Positions 43,655 through 52,571 are shown, counted from the first letter of the stretch. The stretch is DNA of 64,000 nucleotides from Acidobacteriota bacterium (GCA_019244185.1 JAFATB010000023.1:310001-374000); one strand, 5' to 3'. Numbers and translations: made by a program. The notes: generated by a model not told the origin, from the letters alone.

Positions 43655-45103
43655 TTGTTCAAGCATCGGCTGATGTTCCCACTGCTGTGCTTCCTGGTGG
43701 CAGGAGCCGCATTCGCTCAGGATGCGGCGATGACTGTCGCCCCAACCCGTGACGACCAGTTGCGGATGTTTGCCCCCACCGTCAGCGGTCCGACCGGACT
43801 GTTCGAGACCGTGGCCGCGGACACTCTGCACCGCGGTGACTGGTCGTTCGGCATCTACTACAACAACTACGACCTCGAAGCCGGCAGCGCGCCCGATCTC
43901 GCTCCGCCTTCGGCGCGCGATTACAAGGACATGGGGTACGACTTGTATCGCCTCAGCGCCTCGGTCGGCTACGGTCTGACGGACCGCTGGGAGTTCACGG
44001 CGATGGTCCCGTGGGACCGCATCGTCGCGCACGGCGGCGACCGCGTCGGCTTCATCAACGGGTACCTCTATCGGGGCTCGTTCACCGACAGCGGCATCGG
44101 CAACGTGCGCCTGGCCACGAAGTTCGGCCTCACGCCGAATGACGCGCCGACGCGCTTCGCCCTCTCGCTCTTTGCCGATCTGCCGACCGGCGACGACGAC
44201 GGCGGCATCGCCACCGGCGGTACGGACTTCGGCATCGCCGGACACCTCACGCACGGAATCGTGTCCGCGGATCTCGGCTACATCGCCCGCGGCGACCGCA
44301 GCAACAACTCGAGCGTCGTCACCGGCTTTCCCGAGGTCAGCATCCCGAACGAGGTTCGCCTCAACGCCGGTCTGAACATCCCGGTGGGCTTCTGGGCGAC
44401 CACGAACTGGATCAACGAAGTCAACACGATCTGGTACACCGGCGGCGATCGCACGCCGGACAATCCGATCTTCCTCGTCAGCGGACTGCGCCACTGGTTC
44501 GGCAACAGCGGCTGGGCGCTCAACGCCGCCGCGCGCTGGAACGTGACGAAGTTCGGCAACGACAACGACGAATGCCGCTTCACGGAGCTCGACGACTGCG
44601 GTCTGTCGGGTCTCGTCGGCCTGACGTTCGCGCCGCTCCATCTGGCCGCTCCCGCGCTGCCGCCGCCGGCCCCCGCGCCGGTGCCGCCGCCGCCGCCGGC
44701 TCCGGAGCCCGCTCCGGTTCCGCCGCCCGAGCCGCCGGTCGCGCCGCCCCGACAGCCGCAGGAGCTGCGCACGGACGAGATTCACTTCGAGCCGGGCTCG
44801 GCCCGCCTCACGAACATCGCCAAGGCCATCCTCGACGAAGTCGGCCTGCGCATGAAGCAGGAACCGACGGCGACGGCGCTCGTCATCGGCTACACCGATG
44901 ACCGCGAGCAGACCGGCGCAAACCGCGATCTCGATCGGCGTCGTGCCGAGGCCGTGCGCGACTACCTCGTGACGCGCCACGGCATCGATCCGTCGCGCAT
45001 CACGGTCGAAGGCCGCGGCACGCAGGATCCGGTCGGCGACAACACCACCGCGGAAGGCCGTCTGCGCAACCGCCGCGTGGTGATCCGCCTCATCCTGCCG
45101 TAA
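43655..45103 (+). CDS. OmpA-family outer-membrane protein with N-terminal barrel
   Basis: A 482-residue protein. TTG 43655 is chosen because AGGAGG lies exactly 7 bases upstream and the signal peptide (ending AFA-QD) then has a normal length. Residues about 60-330 form an outer-membrane barrel with Asp/Gly-rich turns. A Pro-rich spacer of about 40 residues follows, then the peptidoglycan-binding OmpA domain: EIHFEPGSARLTNIAKAIL, VIGYTDDREQTGANRDLDRR and GDNTTAEGRLRNRRVVI, with the Asp and Arg that bind meso-DAP. It anchors the outer membrane to peptidoglycan and is followed by a strong terminator. Confidence 0.88.
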   Translation: MFKHRLMFPLLCFLVAGAAFAQDAAMTVAPTRDDQLRMFAPTVSGPTGLFETVAADTLHRGDWSFGIYYNNYDLEAGSAPDLAPPSARDYKDMGYDLYRLSASVGYGLTDRWEFTAMVPWDRIVAHGGDRVGFINGYLYRGSFTDSGIGNVRLATKFGLTPNDAPTRFALSLFADLPTGDDDGGIATGGTDFGIAGHLTHGIVSADLGYIARGDRSNNSSVVTGFPEVSIPNEVRLNAGLNIPVGFWATTNWINEVNTIWYTGGDRTPDNPIFLVSGLRHWFGNSGWALNAAARWNVTKFGNDNDECRFTELDDCGLSGLVGLTFAPLHLAAPALPPPAPAPVPPPPPAPEPAPVPPPEPPVAPPRQPQELRTDEIHFEPGSARLTNIAKAILDEVGLRMKQEPTATALVIGYTDDREQTGANRDLDRRRAEAVRDYLVTRHGIDPSRITVEGRGTQDPVGDNTTAEGRLRNRRVVIRLILP

Positions 45104-45126
45104 CGCTCATTCACGCTCTCTCCACC

Positions 45127-45162
45127 AGCCCCCGCGGACTTCGGCCGCGGGGGCTTTTTTCT
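45127..45162 (+). terminator. Rho-independent terminator after the OmpA gene
   Basis: AGCCCCCGCGG-acttcgg-CCGCGGGGGCT stem followed by T-rich TTTTTCTT, 24 bases after the stop. It separates the OmpA gene from the SpoIID gene that starts at 45181. Confidence 0.9.
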
Positions 45163-45180
45163 TGCTGTGAGCTTCTCGAC

Positions 45181-47439
45181 ATGCGCCGTCTTTCTTTCGT
45201 TGCCGTCGTTCTTCTCGTCCTCTCCGCCTGCGCGTCTTCGCAGTCGACCTCCACGTCGACGACGACCTCCGCGCAGCAGCAGACGCAGCCCGCGCAACCC
45301 GCGCACTCGCCGAATGCGCTGACGCCCGTCGCCGCGAACCCGCGCGCGATCGCCGAGCCGCGCATCCGCGTCGGACTCCTCATCGATCAGTCGACCGTCG
45401 CGTTTCCACGCACGACCGACGGCTACGTGCTCGTCGGCGAAAGGGGACCGATGACGCTGCGCCGCGGCTTCACCGCGACCGCGCCGCTCGCGAATGCGAC
45501 CGTGCGTTACGCCGTGCAGATGGCGGCGGTGTCGGATCAGTCATCGGCGGAAGCGCTCGCGCAGCGCGTGCGCAGCGAGACGGGCTTGCGCGTCGACGTC
45601 GTGTTCGATCCCGCCGGCGGTGCGTACCGCATCTTCGCCGGCGATTTCGCGACGTCCGATGAAGCGACGCCGACGCGCGCGCAGCTCACCGACCGCGGCT
45701 ACGGCAAAGACATGCTCGTCGTGCGGCGCCCGTCCGACGAGAAGTTCACGCCGCACATCGAGATCGTCGACGACGAAGGCGAGAGCGCGACGTTCAACTC
45801 CGCGACGCTCGACATCTTCCCCGCGAGCGGCGACACCGTCACCATCGACAAGCAGCCGTACCGCACGTCCGCGCGCCTCTTCGTCAATCCGCGCGGCCTG
45901 CTCAACGTGCTCAATGTCCTCAATCTCGAGGACTATCTGCTCGGCGTCGTCCCCGCGGAGATGGGACCGTCGATCTACGACGAGGTGGAGGCGCTGAAGG
46001 CGCAGGCCGTCGCCGCGCGGACGTACGCGGTCCGCAACCTCGGCCAGTTCGCGAGCGAGGGCTACGACATCTGTCCCGGTCCCGCGTGTCAGGCGTACAA
46101 AGGCTTCTCCGGCGAGGCGGATCTCTCGACGCGCGCCGTGCGCGGCACCGCGGGTCTCATCGCCACGTACGAAGGGAAGCCGATCGACGCGCTCTACACC
46201 GCGACATGCGGCGGCGAGACGAGCGACGTCGGCGTGATGTTTCCCGGACGCGACGAGCCGTATCTCAAGCGCGCGCGCTGCATCGAGCTCGACATGCTGA
46301 CGCTCGAAGGCCGCGCCGACTCCGGCCTTCTCAACGACGCGCAGGTGAACGCGCGCCTTTTCGCGGCGATGGCCGGATTGCCCGACACGTCGGCGGCGTG
46401 GGCGGCGGGCGACGTCGCGCGTGCGGTCGCTGCGGCGCTGCAGCTCGCCGGCGCACCGGCGCCGAGCGGCGCGCCGGCATCGTCGCGGCGCGGCGACGTG
46501 CTCGCGTATCTCGCCTCCACGCTGCAACTCGAGCGCTTCGGACGCGCGCTGACGTTTCCGGAAGATCGTGAATACTTCTTTCCGCAGACGCCGAATTCCG
46601 AAGATGCGGCGTATGCGGCCGCGGCGTTCCTCATCAAGTACGGCATCAATCCGTCGCAGTCGCTCGATCGCGTGAGCCTCGCGCAGCCGATGCCGCGCGA
46701 AGAGCTCTACGCGCTCCTCGGCTCGTGGGTCCGCGAGCACAATCTCGTCACCGACGCCGAAGGGAAAATCCTCCGCGTCGACGGCCGCAAGGTGACGCTC
46801 AAGCAGAAAGGGGAGACGTCTTCGTACACGCTTCCCGCGAACATCCCCATCTTCCGCCGCCTCGGCGACCGCACGCAGGAGTACGCGAGCGTGCCGGTGA
46901 TGCTCGGCGATCGCGCGACCGTCATCGTGGGACCGGGCAAGCGCGTCGCGGCGATGATCGTGCAGGCGAACTACGACGGCGCGGCGTTCGACCGCACGTC
47001 GAGCTTCTCGAACTGGACGCGCAGCTATCGCGCCGACGAGCTGGTGACGTCGATCAACCGCCGCAATCCGATTCGTCAACTCATTGACCTTCGTCCGCTG
47101 ACCGTCGATGCCTCGCAGCGCGTCGCGGAGCTGGAAGTGACCGCGGAGGGCGGGCGCAAGTTCACGCTGAAAGGCCTGCCCGTGCGTTGGTCGCTCAACG
47201 TGCCGGACAACCTTTTCGTGTTCGAGAAGACGAAAGATACCGATGGGATGGATCGCTACACGTTCTATGGCAAAGGCTGGGGCCACGGCGTCGGCATGTG
47301 CCAGACCGGCGCGTACGGCATGGCCTTCCGCGGCTGGACGTACGACCGGATTCTGAAGAACTACTACACGGGGATCGACATCCAGCCGATCGCCGCGACG
47401 GCGACGCCGGCAGCGACGACATCCGCGTCGACGCCGTAG
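45181..47439 (+). CDS. SpoIID/LytB-domain lipoprotein (amidase-enhancer type)
   Basis: A 752-residue exported lipoprotein: lipobox LSAC, Cys17, then a Ser/Thr/Gln-rich spacer. A SPOR-like segment (VRYAVQMAAVSDQSSAEALA, near residue 100) suggests binding to denuded glycan. The SpoIID core follows: LEDYLLGVVPAEM, EALKAQAVAARTYAVRN, ALYTATCGGETSD, and near the end GKGWGHGVGMCQTGAYGMA. In endospore formers SpoIID is a lytic transglycosylase; in diderms its role is in cell-wall turnover. The middle insertion (about 370-500) is unassigned. The gene starts 19 bases after the previous terminator. Confidence 0.85.
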   Translation: MRRLSFVAVVLLVLSACASSQSTSTSTTTSAQQQTQPAQPAHSPNALTPVAANPRAIAEPRIRVGLLIDQSTVAFPRTTDGYVLVGERGPMTLRRGFTATAPLANATVRYAVQMAAVSDQSSAEALAQRVRSETGLRVDVVFDPAGGAYRIFAGDFATSDEATPTRAQLTDRGYGKDMLVVRRPSDEKFTPHIEIVDDEGESATFNSATLDIFPASGDTVTIDKQPYRTSARLFVNPRGLLNVLNVLNLEDYLLGVVPAEMGPSIYDEVEALKAQAVAARTYAVRNLGQFASEGYDICPGPACQAYKGFSGEADLSTRAVRGTAGLIATYEGKPIDALYTATCGGETSDVGVMFPGRDEPYLKRARCIELDMLTLEGRADSGLLNDAQVNARLFAAMAGLPDTSAAWAAGDVARAVAAALQLAGAPAPSGAPASSRRGDVLAYLASTLQLERFGRALTFPEDREYFFPQTPNSEDAAYAAAAFLIKYGINPSQSLDRVSLAQPMPREELYALLGSWVREHNLVTDAEGKILRVDGRKVTLKQKGETSSYTLPANIPIFRRLGDRTQEYASVPVMLGDRATVIVGPGKRVAAMIVQANYDGAAFDRTSSFSNWTRSYRADELVTSINRRNPIRQLIDLRPLTVDASQRVAELEVTAEGGRKFTLKGLPVRWSLNVPDNLFVFEKTKDTDGMDRYTFYGKGWGHGVGMCQTGAYGMAFRGWTYDRILKNYYTGIDIQPIAATATPAATTSASTP

Positions 47440-47441
47440 CG

Positions 47442-48206
47442 CTACGGCTCGCGCCCGAGGATCAGCAGCGCGAGGGCGACGGCGACGCGGCGGTCGAGCG
47501 CGTCGCTCGTCAGCTCGAGGCGATCGACGGCGCCGCTCGCGGACGGGCGGCGGACGATCGCGCCGGCGGCGAGGCCGCCGAGCTCGAGGCGGAGATTCGA
47601 TTCGGAACGGCGACTGAACTTGCCGAAGAGCTTGCGGCGGACGGCGCGGACGAACGACTCCTCGACCGCCTGGCCGACGAAGCGGTTGTCCTGCACGATC
47701 CACCAGCGGTCGCGGCCGAAGCGGGACAGCGCGCGGTGGCGCAGCTCGGCGAGCCGCGTGCCGTTCGGCGTCGCGACCACGAACGTGCGCGGCAGCAGCG
47801 AGCGTTGCGCGATCGTGAGCGCGGGATGCGCGTCGTCGTAGAGCGTCACGTTCGTGCGCGGCACGAGCAGCGCGATCGCGCACGCGAAGAGGACCGTCAG
47901 CGCGAGCGCCGCGAACGCGCGGAACGGCGCGGCTTCGAGCGCGAGGAACAGCGTGGCCGCGAAACCGGTGAGCAGCACGATGCCTGAGACGAGCGCGGCG
48001 AGGATGCCGACGACGGACGCGAAGCTGCGATACGAAAGCAGAACCGCGCCGTTCGCATCGCGCACGTGCGCGAGCTCGCCGGCGCGCAGTCCGGTCGTGA
48101 AGCGATACGTCGTGCCGGCGAATGGACCCGTCGGCGGAGCGACAACGGGTGGCGCGGCAATCGCGGGCGCGAGCGGCGCGACGTCGAACGGCTTCGCATC
48201 GACCAC
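47442..48206 (-). CDS. Two-helix membrane protein, scramblase/LURP-one-like; possible 3' half of an FHA fusion
   Basis: A 254-residue protein as predicted from GTG 48206. A Pro/Ala linker leads to LRAGELAHVRDANGAVLLSY, two hydrophobic helices (about 63-85 and 92-112) and a beta-rich C-terminal part (VATPNGTRLAELRH, WIVQDNRFVGQ) ending DRRVAVALALLIL, reminiscent of scramblase/LURP-one proteins. The GTG has no clear Shine-Dalgarno. The frame is open upstream for another 35 codons and runs into the FHA gene, where an A10 tract could join the two by a -1 slip to give a 448-residue protein. Confidence 0.55.
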   Translation of the reverse strand: MVDAKPFDVAPLAPAIAAPPVVAPPTGPFAGTTYRFTTGLRAGELAHVRDANGAVLLSYRSFASVVGILAALVSGIVLLTGFAATLFLALEAAPFRAFAALALTVLFACAIALLVPRTNVTLYDDAHPALTIAQRSLLPRTFVVATPNGTRLAELRHRALSRFGRDRWWIVQDNRFVGQAVEESFVRAVRRKLFGKFSRRSESNLRLELGGLAAGAIVRRPSASGAVDRLELTSDALDRRVAVALALLILGREP

Positions 48207-48307
48207 CGGCTGCGCAGCTTCAGCGCGCGGCGCGGCGAGTGACGGCGTGAATGGCTCGGTCGGTCCTTCCGCGGGATCCGCCAGCGCGACCGCCGCGGCT
48301 TCCTCCG

Positions 48308-48787
48308 CTACTCCACTTTTTTTTTTAGCTCGGCGGAGAGCGCGGCCGCATCGAGCTTCTCGTGCGGCACGGTCTGCAGGTTCACGCGCTCGTGCGGCGA
48401 GGTGGGGCTCACGAGCTGGCTGAGATCTTCGGTGGGCGGCGGCGGCACCGGCTGATCGAACGGCTCGGCCAGCGGCGCGGCTTCGTTCTCCGTCGGCAGC
48501 TCCTCGGAGAAGCGCCCGTACGTGTTGCCCATGCGCAGCTTCGCGCCGTGCGTCAGCGGAGCGACGCGAATGCGTTTGCCGTTGACGTACGTGCCGTTCG
48601 CGCTCGCGAGATCGTGCAGGACGAAGAAGCCGCGCTCGAACACGATCTCCGCGTGATGGCGCGAGACCTTCGGGTCGCGGAGGATGATGTCGTTGCCGGG
48701 ATCGCGTCCGAGCGTGAACGGACGATGCGTCTGCAGCCGGTAGCTTTTCTCCGCGCCGTCGAGGCCGACGAAGAAGATTTTCGCCAT
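48308..48787 (-). CDS. FHA-domain protein
   Basis: A 159-residue protein with an N-terminal FHA domain (1-95): FTLGRDPGNDIIL, VSRHHAEIVFE and LHDLASANGTYVNGKRI give the GR, SxxH and NG residues that bind phosphothreonine. An acidic Pro-rich tail follows and ends in LKKKVE, encoded by an A10 run just before TAG. A TAGAAT box lies nine bases before the ATG. It may read out phosphorylation by kinases such as the one at 37315; that link is inference. Confidence 0.88.
   Translation of the reverse strand: MAKIFFVGLDGAEKSYRLQTHRPFTLGRDPGNDIILRDPKVSRHHAEIVFERGFFVLHDLASANGTYVNGKRIRVAPLTHGAKLRMGNTYGRFSEELPTENEAAPLAEPFDQPVPPPPTEDLSQLVSPTSPHERVNLQTVPHEKLDAAALSAELKKKVE
48317..48326 (-). other. A10 slippage-prone tract at the FHA gene end
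   Basis: Ten consecutive A residues on the coding (minus) strand, two codons before the FHA stop. A -1 shift, or transcripts with 11 A, continue without a stop into the downstream membrane ORF for a 448-residue product. Runs of this length are rare in such a GC-rich region. An assembly length error in the homopolymer would look the same. Confidence 0.55.
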
Positions 48788-48796
48788 TCGGCGGCG

Positions 48797-48802
48797 ATTC
48801 TA
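48797..48802 (-). promoter_or_regulatory. -10-like box close to the FHA gene start
   Basis: TAGAAT on the minus strand, nine bases before the ATG, with no Shine-Dalgarno between. Confidence 0.45.
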
Positions 48803-48812
48803 GCGTACTTGA

Positions 48813-49187
48813 CTATTGCCCAGAGGCTTGGGCATGCGGGCGCGTGATCTCGCGCACCAGCTCGTCGACGGTCAGCGGCTTGGTCAGCCACGCGCGGACG
48901 CGCGGCGGCAGCGCCGGCGGCTCGGGCTGCCCGCTGATGACGATGATCTCGATCTCGGCGGTGCCGTCCTCGTGGTCGAGCCGCTCGACGACCTCGCGCC
49001 CGTCCATGAGCGGCATCATCCAGTCGAGGAGGATGTAGTCGGGGCGTTCGCTGGCGACGCGATCGACCGCTTCCGCGCCGTTGGCGGCCAGCTTGACCTC
49101 GAACCCTCGCTGGTTGAGGCCGATTGCGTACAGCCGCCGGACGTCCGCGTTGTCCTCGACCAGCAGCACTTTCGGCTTCATGCCCAT
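48813..49187 (-). CDS. Single-domain response regulator
   Basis: A 124-residue stand-alone receiver: VLLVEDNADVRRLYAIGL (acidic pair), YILLDWMMPLMDGREVV with the phospho-acceptor Asp, IIVISGQ with the conserved Ser, and WLTKPLTVDELV with the Lys. There is no output domain. ATG 49187 is chosen; a second ATG two codons later is possible. It diverges from pyrR and lies 25 bases upstream of the FHA gene on the same strand. Its cognate kinase is not adjacent. Confidence 0.88.
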   Translation of the reverse strand: MGMKPKVLLVEDNADVRRLYAIGLNQRGFEVKLAANGAEAVDRVASERPDYILLDWMMPLMDGREVVERLDHEDGTAEIEIIVISGQPEPPALPPRVRAWLTKPLTVDELVREITRPHAQASGQ

Positions 49188-49269
49188 GAACGGGGCAAAA
49201 GTGCAGGTTGCAGGCCACCTTCGTGGTATTCTGCGCCCGCCTTCGCGGACCCGCGCGGCCTTTCCGATT

Positions 49270-49806
49270 ATGAATGTGAAGAAGCGTTTGTTGGATGGCG
49301 CGCGGATGAACCGCGCCATTCGTCGCATGGCCATCGAAGTCGTCGAGCGCAACCGCGGTCTCGACGATCTGATGATCGTCGGCATCCGCAGCCGAGGGGT
49401 TCCCATCGGCGAGCGGATGGCGAAGGAGATCGAGGAGATGGAAGGGCAGCCGGTCGCGTTCGGCATCCTCGACATCACGCTCTATCGCGACGATCTCACC
49501 ACCATCGCGCCGCAGCCGGTCGTCAAGCCGACGAAACTCCCCGAGCCGATCGACGACAAGAACATCGTGCTCGTCGACGACGTGCTCTACACCGGCCGCA
49601 CCGTGCGCGCCGCGCTCGACGCGCTGATCGACTTCGGCCGCCCGCGCAGCGTCATGCTCGCCGTGCTCGTCGACCGCGGCCACCGCGAGCTTCCCATCCA
49701 CGCCGACGTGATCGGCAAGACCGTTCCCACCGATGCCGACGAAGTGATCAAAGTGAAGCTCGCCGAGACGGACGGCGAGGATGAAGTCCTGATCATGGAG
49801 AAGTGA
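49270..49806 (+). CDS. pyrR: PyrR: pyrimidine operon regulator / uracil phosphoribosyltransferase
   Basis: A 178-residue protein: MNRAIRRMAIEVVERNRG, IVGIRSRGVPIGERMAKEI, ITLYRDDLTTIAPQPVVK, and the PRPP loop NIVLVDDVLYTGRTVRAALD. In many bacteria it binds pyr mRNA leaders and causes attenuation when UMP is high. I found no classical PyrR-binding anti-antiterminator in the short upstream spacer (49188-49269), so control by attenuation is not supported here. It is translationally coupled to pyrB. Confidence 0.94.
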   Translation: MNVKKRLLDGARMNRAIRRMAIEVVERNRGLDDLMIVGIRSRGVPIGERMAKEIEEMEGQPVAFGILDITLYRDDLTTIAPQPVVKPTKLPEPIDDKNIVLVDDVLYTGRTVRAALDALIDFGRPRSVMLAVLVDRGHRELPIHADVIGKTVPTDADEVIKVKLAETDGEDEVLIMEK

Positions 49807-50759
49807 GGTTGCGCACCGAAAGCTCGGTCCTTCGCAGCAAAGACCTCCTCGGCATCGAGCCGCTCACTCCCGAAGAGATCACGCTGATCCTCGACACCGC
49901 CGAAGGGTTCAAGGAAGTCAGCGAGCGTCCGGTCAAGAAAGTCCCCGCGCTCCGCGGCCAGCTGGTGATCAACCTCTTCATGGAGGCCTCGACGCGCACG
50001 CGCGTGTCGTTCGAGATCGCCGAGAAACGCCTCTCCGCAGACACCCTCAACTTCTCCGCCTCCGGTTCCGCCGTCGAAAAAGGCGAGACGCTCATCGACA
50101 CGGCCGAGAACCTCGTGGCCATGCATCCCAACATGATCGTCATCCGCCACAAGCATCCCGGCTCGCCGAAGATGCTGGCGGAACGCTTCGAGAACATCGC
50201 CGTCATCAACGCCGGCGACGGCGCGCACGAGCATCCGACGCAGGCGCTTCTCGACGCCTTCACGATCCGCGAACGCCTCGGCCGCCTGCAAGGCGTCAAC
50301 GTGGCCATCGTCGGCGACATCAAGTACTCGCGCGTCGTCCGCTCGAACATTCATCTGCTCACGAAGATGAAGGCGAACGTGACGCTCTCCGCGCCGCCGA
50401 CGCTCCTTCCCGCCGAGATCGAGAAGATGGGCGTGCGCGTCGTGCACTCGCTCGATGAAGCGATCGAAGGGGCGGACGTCGTGATGATGCTGCGCATCCA
50501 GCTCGAGCGGCAGGGGAAGCTCAGCTTCCCGTCGCTGCGCGAGTACTACAACACGTTCGGACTCACGCGCGAGCGCCTGCGCCGCGCGAAGGAAGGCGTG
50601 CTGGTCATGCACCCCGGCCCGATGAACCGCGGCGTCGAGATCGCCTCCGACGTCGCCGACGATCCGCGCTACTCGGTGATCCTCGATCAGGTGACGAACG
50701 GCGTGGCGGTGCGGATGGCGGTTTTGTATCTTCTCGGCGGAGCGCACGCGAGCGAGTAA
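49803..50759 (+). CDS. pyrB: Aspartate carbamoyltransferase catalytic subunit
   Basis: A 318-residue enzyme making carbamoyl aspartate in UMP synthesis. Visible: FMEASTRTRVSFEIAEKRL (carbamoyl-phosphate loop), NAGDGAHEHPTQALLDAFT, IVGDIKYSRVVRSNIHL, VMMLRIQLERQ and MHPGPMNRGVEI. All active-site residues are intact. GTG 49803 overlaps the pyrR stop (GTGA); TTG 49809 is an alternative. The next gene, pyrC, is separated by a heptad palindromic repeat. Confidence 0.96.
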   Translation: MRLRTESSVLRSKDLLGIEPLTPEEITLILDTAEGFKEVSERPVKKVPALRGQLVINLFMEASTRTRVSFEIAEKRLSADTLNFSASGSAVEKGETLIDTAENLVAMHPNMIVIRHKHPGSPKMLAERFENIAVINAGDGAHEHPTQALLDAFTIRERLGRLQGVNVAIVGDIKYSRVVRSNIHLLTKMKANVTLSAPPTLLPAEIEKMGVRVVHSLDEAIEGADVVMMLRIQLERQGKLSFPSLREYYNTFGLTRERLRRAKEGVLVMHPGPMNRGVEIASDVADDPRYSVILDQVTNGVAVRMAVLYLLGGAHASE

Positions 50760-50760
50760 A

Positions 50761-50866
50761 AAAGATGAATGAAGAACGCAGAACGCAGAATGAAGAATTG
50801 AGAAAGGGAGACCGTCCTCCTTTCTACGTTCTGCGTTCTGCGTTCTGCGTTCTTCATTCAGCTTCT
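50761..50866. repeat. Heptad-built palindromic repeat, copy B, inside the pyr operon
   Basis: Left arm 50761-50809 and right arm 50818-50866 are near-perfect reverse complements made of the same 7-base units as copies A and C, with fewer than 10 bases between them. The RNA would form a hairpin of about 45 bp in the spacer between pyrB and pyrC, ending six bases before the pyrC ATG. Confidence 0.85.
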
Positions 50867-50871
50867 ACGTT

Positions 50872-52185
50872 ATGAACCTTCTCATCACAAATGCGCGTGT
50901 AGTCGATCCGTCGCAGGACCTCGACGGCACGCTCGACGTGCTCATCGAAGGCGGCACGATCGCGCGCATTGACAAGCGCATCAAAGCGAACGACGTCGAC
51001 GTCATCGACGCGAGCGGTCTCGTCCTCGCTCCCGGATTCATCGATCTGCACACGCATCTGCGCGAGCCGGGGCAGGAGCATAAGGAAACGATCGCCACCG
51101 GCACGCGCGCCGCGGTCGCCGGCGGCTACACCGCCGTCTGCGCGATGGCGAACAGCGTTCCGCCGAACGACGAGCGCGCGGTCACGGAGATGGTGCTCGC
51201 CGAGTCCGCGCGCAACGGCTCGTGCCGCGTCTATCCCGTCGGCGCGGTGAGCAAAGGGCTCGCGGGCGAAGAGCTCGCGGAGCTCGCCGATCTCCGCGCG
51301 GCCGGCTGCGTCGCGGTCTCCGACGACGGCAAGCCGGTCTACAACGCGCAGCTCATGCGCCGCGCGCTCGAGTACTGCTCGATGCTCGGCATGCCGCTCA
51401 TCGCGCACGAGGAAGACGCGAACCTGAGCGACGGCGGCGTGATGCACGAGGGCTACTTCTCGACCCTCCTCGGCATGCGCGGCATTCCCGCGGCATCGGA
51501 AGAGACGCTCGTCGCGCGCGACGTCATCCTGGCCGAGCTCACCGGCGCGCACGTGCACATCGCGCATCTGTCGACCGCGGGCGCGGTCGAGATCATGCGG
51601 CAGGCGCGCGAGCGCGGCGTGCGCGTCACCGCCGAAGTCACGCCGCATCATCTCGCGCTCAGCGACGCCGACGTGCAGTCGTTCTCGACGTACCTCAAGA
51701 TGAACCCGCCGCTGCGCAGCGACAAGCACCGGCAGGCGATTCTCGAAGGCGTCGCCGACGGCACGATCGACGCCATCGCCACCGATCACGCGCCGCATCA
51801 TTTCGATGAGAAGAACGTCGAGTTCGACCTCGCGCCGTTCGGCGTCATCGGCCTCGAGACCGCGTTCGGCGTCTGCTACGAACAGCTCGTGCGCGAAGGC
51901 GTGATCGGACTGCCGCGTCTCATCGAGCTGCTCTCCACCGGTCCCGCGCGCATCTTCAATCTCCCCGGCGGCACGCTCCGCGCCGGCTCGCTCGGCGACG
52001 TGACGCTGCTCGATCTCGACGCGCAGCAGCACGTCACGAAGCAGTTCGCATCGAAGGCGGCCAACTCGCCGTTCATCGGACGCACGCTGCAGGGGCGCGT
52101 CGTCACGACGATCGTCGGCGGCGTGGTGAAGTACGACATCCGCGAGCCGAAGAAAGCCGCGGCACCGCAGCGCAAGCGCAAATGA
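50872..52185 (+). CDS. pyrC: Dihydroorotase
   Basis: A 437-residue type I dihydroorotase (long form). Visible: GFIDLHTHLREPGQEHKETI with the zinc His pair, GGYTAVCAMANSVPPND, PLIAHEED, VHIAHLSTAGAVEIM, EVTPHHLALSD and AIATDHAPHHFDEKN with the catalytic Asp. The C-terminus is a short basic tail (KKAAAPQRKRK). ATG 50872 lies six bases after the palindromic repeat and lacks a good Shine-Dalgarno, so translation may depend on the hairpin or on readthrough from pyrB. It overlaps the next gene by ATGA. Confidence 0.95.
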   Translation: MNLLITNARVVDPSQDLDGTLDVLIEGGTIARIDKRIKANDVDVIDASGLVLAPGFIDLHTHLREPGQEHKETIATGTRAAVAGGYTAVCAMANSVPPNDERAVTEMVLAESARNGSCRVYPVGAVSKGLAGEELAELADLRAAGCVAVSDDGKPVYNAQLMRRALEYCSMLGMPLIAHEEDANLSDGGVMHEGYFSTLLGMRGIPAASEETLVARDVILAELTGAHVHIAHLSTAGAVEIMRQARERGVRVTAEVTPHHLALSDADVQSFSTYLKMNPPLRSDKHRQAILEGVADGTIDAIATDHAPHHFDEKNVEFDLAPFGVIGLETAFGVCYEQLVREGVIGLPRLIELLSTGPARIFNLPGGTLRAGSLGDVTLLDLDAQQHVTKQFASKAANSPFIGRTLQGRVVTTIVGGVVKYDIREPKKAAAPQRKRK

Positions 52186-52571
52186 GCGACGCCCGCACCA
52201 AGCGCGTCGTCATCGTCGACGACTCCCCTTCGTACTGCGACCTCTGGTCGAACTTCATGCTCGAGCGTTATCCCGACATCGCCAAGGTGGAGACGTACAG
52301 CCATCCGTACGACGCGCTGCCGAAGATCGATGCGACGATCGACCTGCTCATCGTCGATCTCGAGATGCCGGGCATGGACGGGAAGAAGTTCGTCGACTAC
52401 GCGCGCGCGAAAGGACTCTCGCCGCGGCGCATCGTGGTCACGTCGTCGCATTCCGCCGACGAACTGCACCAGCGCTTCCGCATCGGCGAAACGATCGCCG
52501 TCATCAACAAGACCGAAGCGAAACAACAGGAGGCGTTCCTGATGATTCTCGATTCGGTGATGCGGCGCTAA
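52182..52571 (+). CDS. Single-domain response regulator coupled to pyrC
   Basis: A 129-residue receiver: VVIVDDSPSYCDLW (acidic pair), LLIVDLEMPGMDGKKFV with the phospho-acceptor Asp, IVVTSSHSADEL, and VINKTEAKQQEA with the Lys. There is no output domain. It overlaps the pyrC stop by ATGA and is followed by the second pilT gene, so it may belong functionally with pilus control more than with pyrimidine synthesis. This is inference from order only. Confidence 0.85.
   Translation: MSDARTKRVVIVDDSPSYCDLWSNFMLERYPDIAKVETYSHPYDALPKIDATIDLLIVDLEMPGMDGKKFVDYARAKGLSPRRIVVTSSHSADELHQRFRIGETIAVINKTEAKQQEAFLMILDSVMRR

Noticed and set aside
49188..49269. PyrR-dependent attenuator before pyrR
   Set aside because: The 82-base spacer has no anti-antiterminator/terminator pair or PyrR-binding loop that I can recognise.
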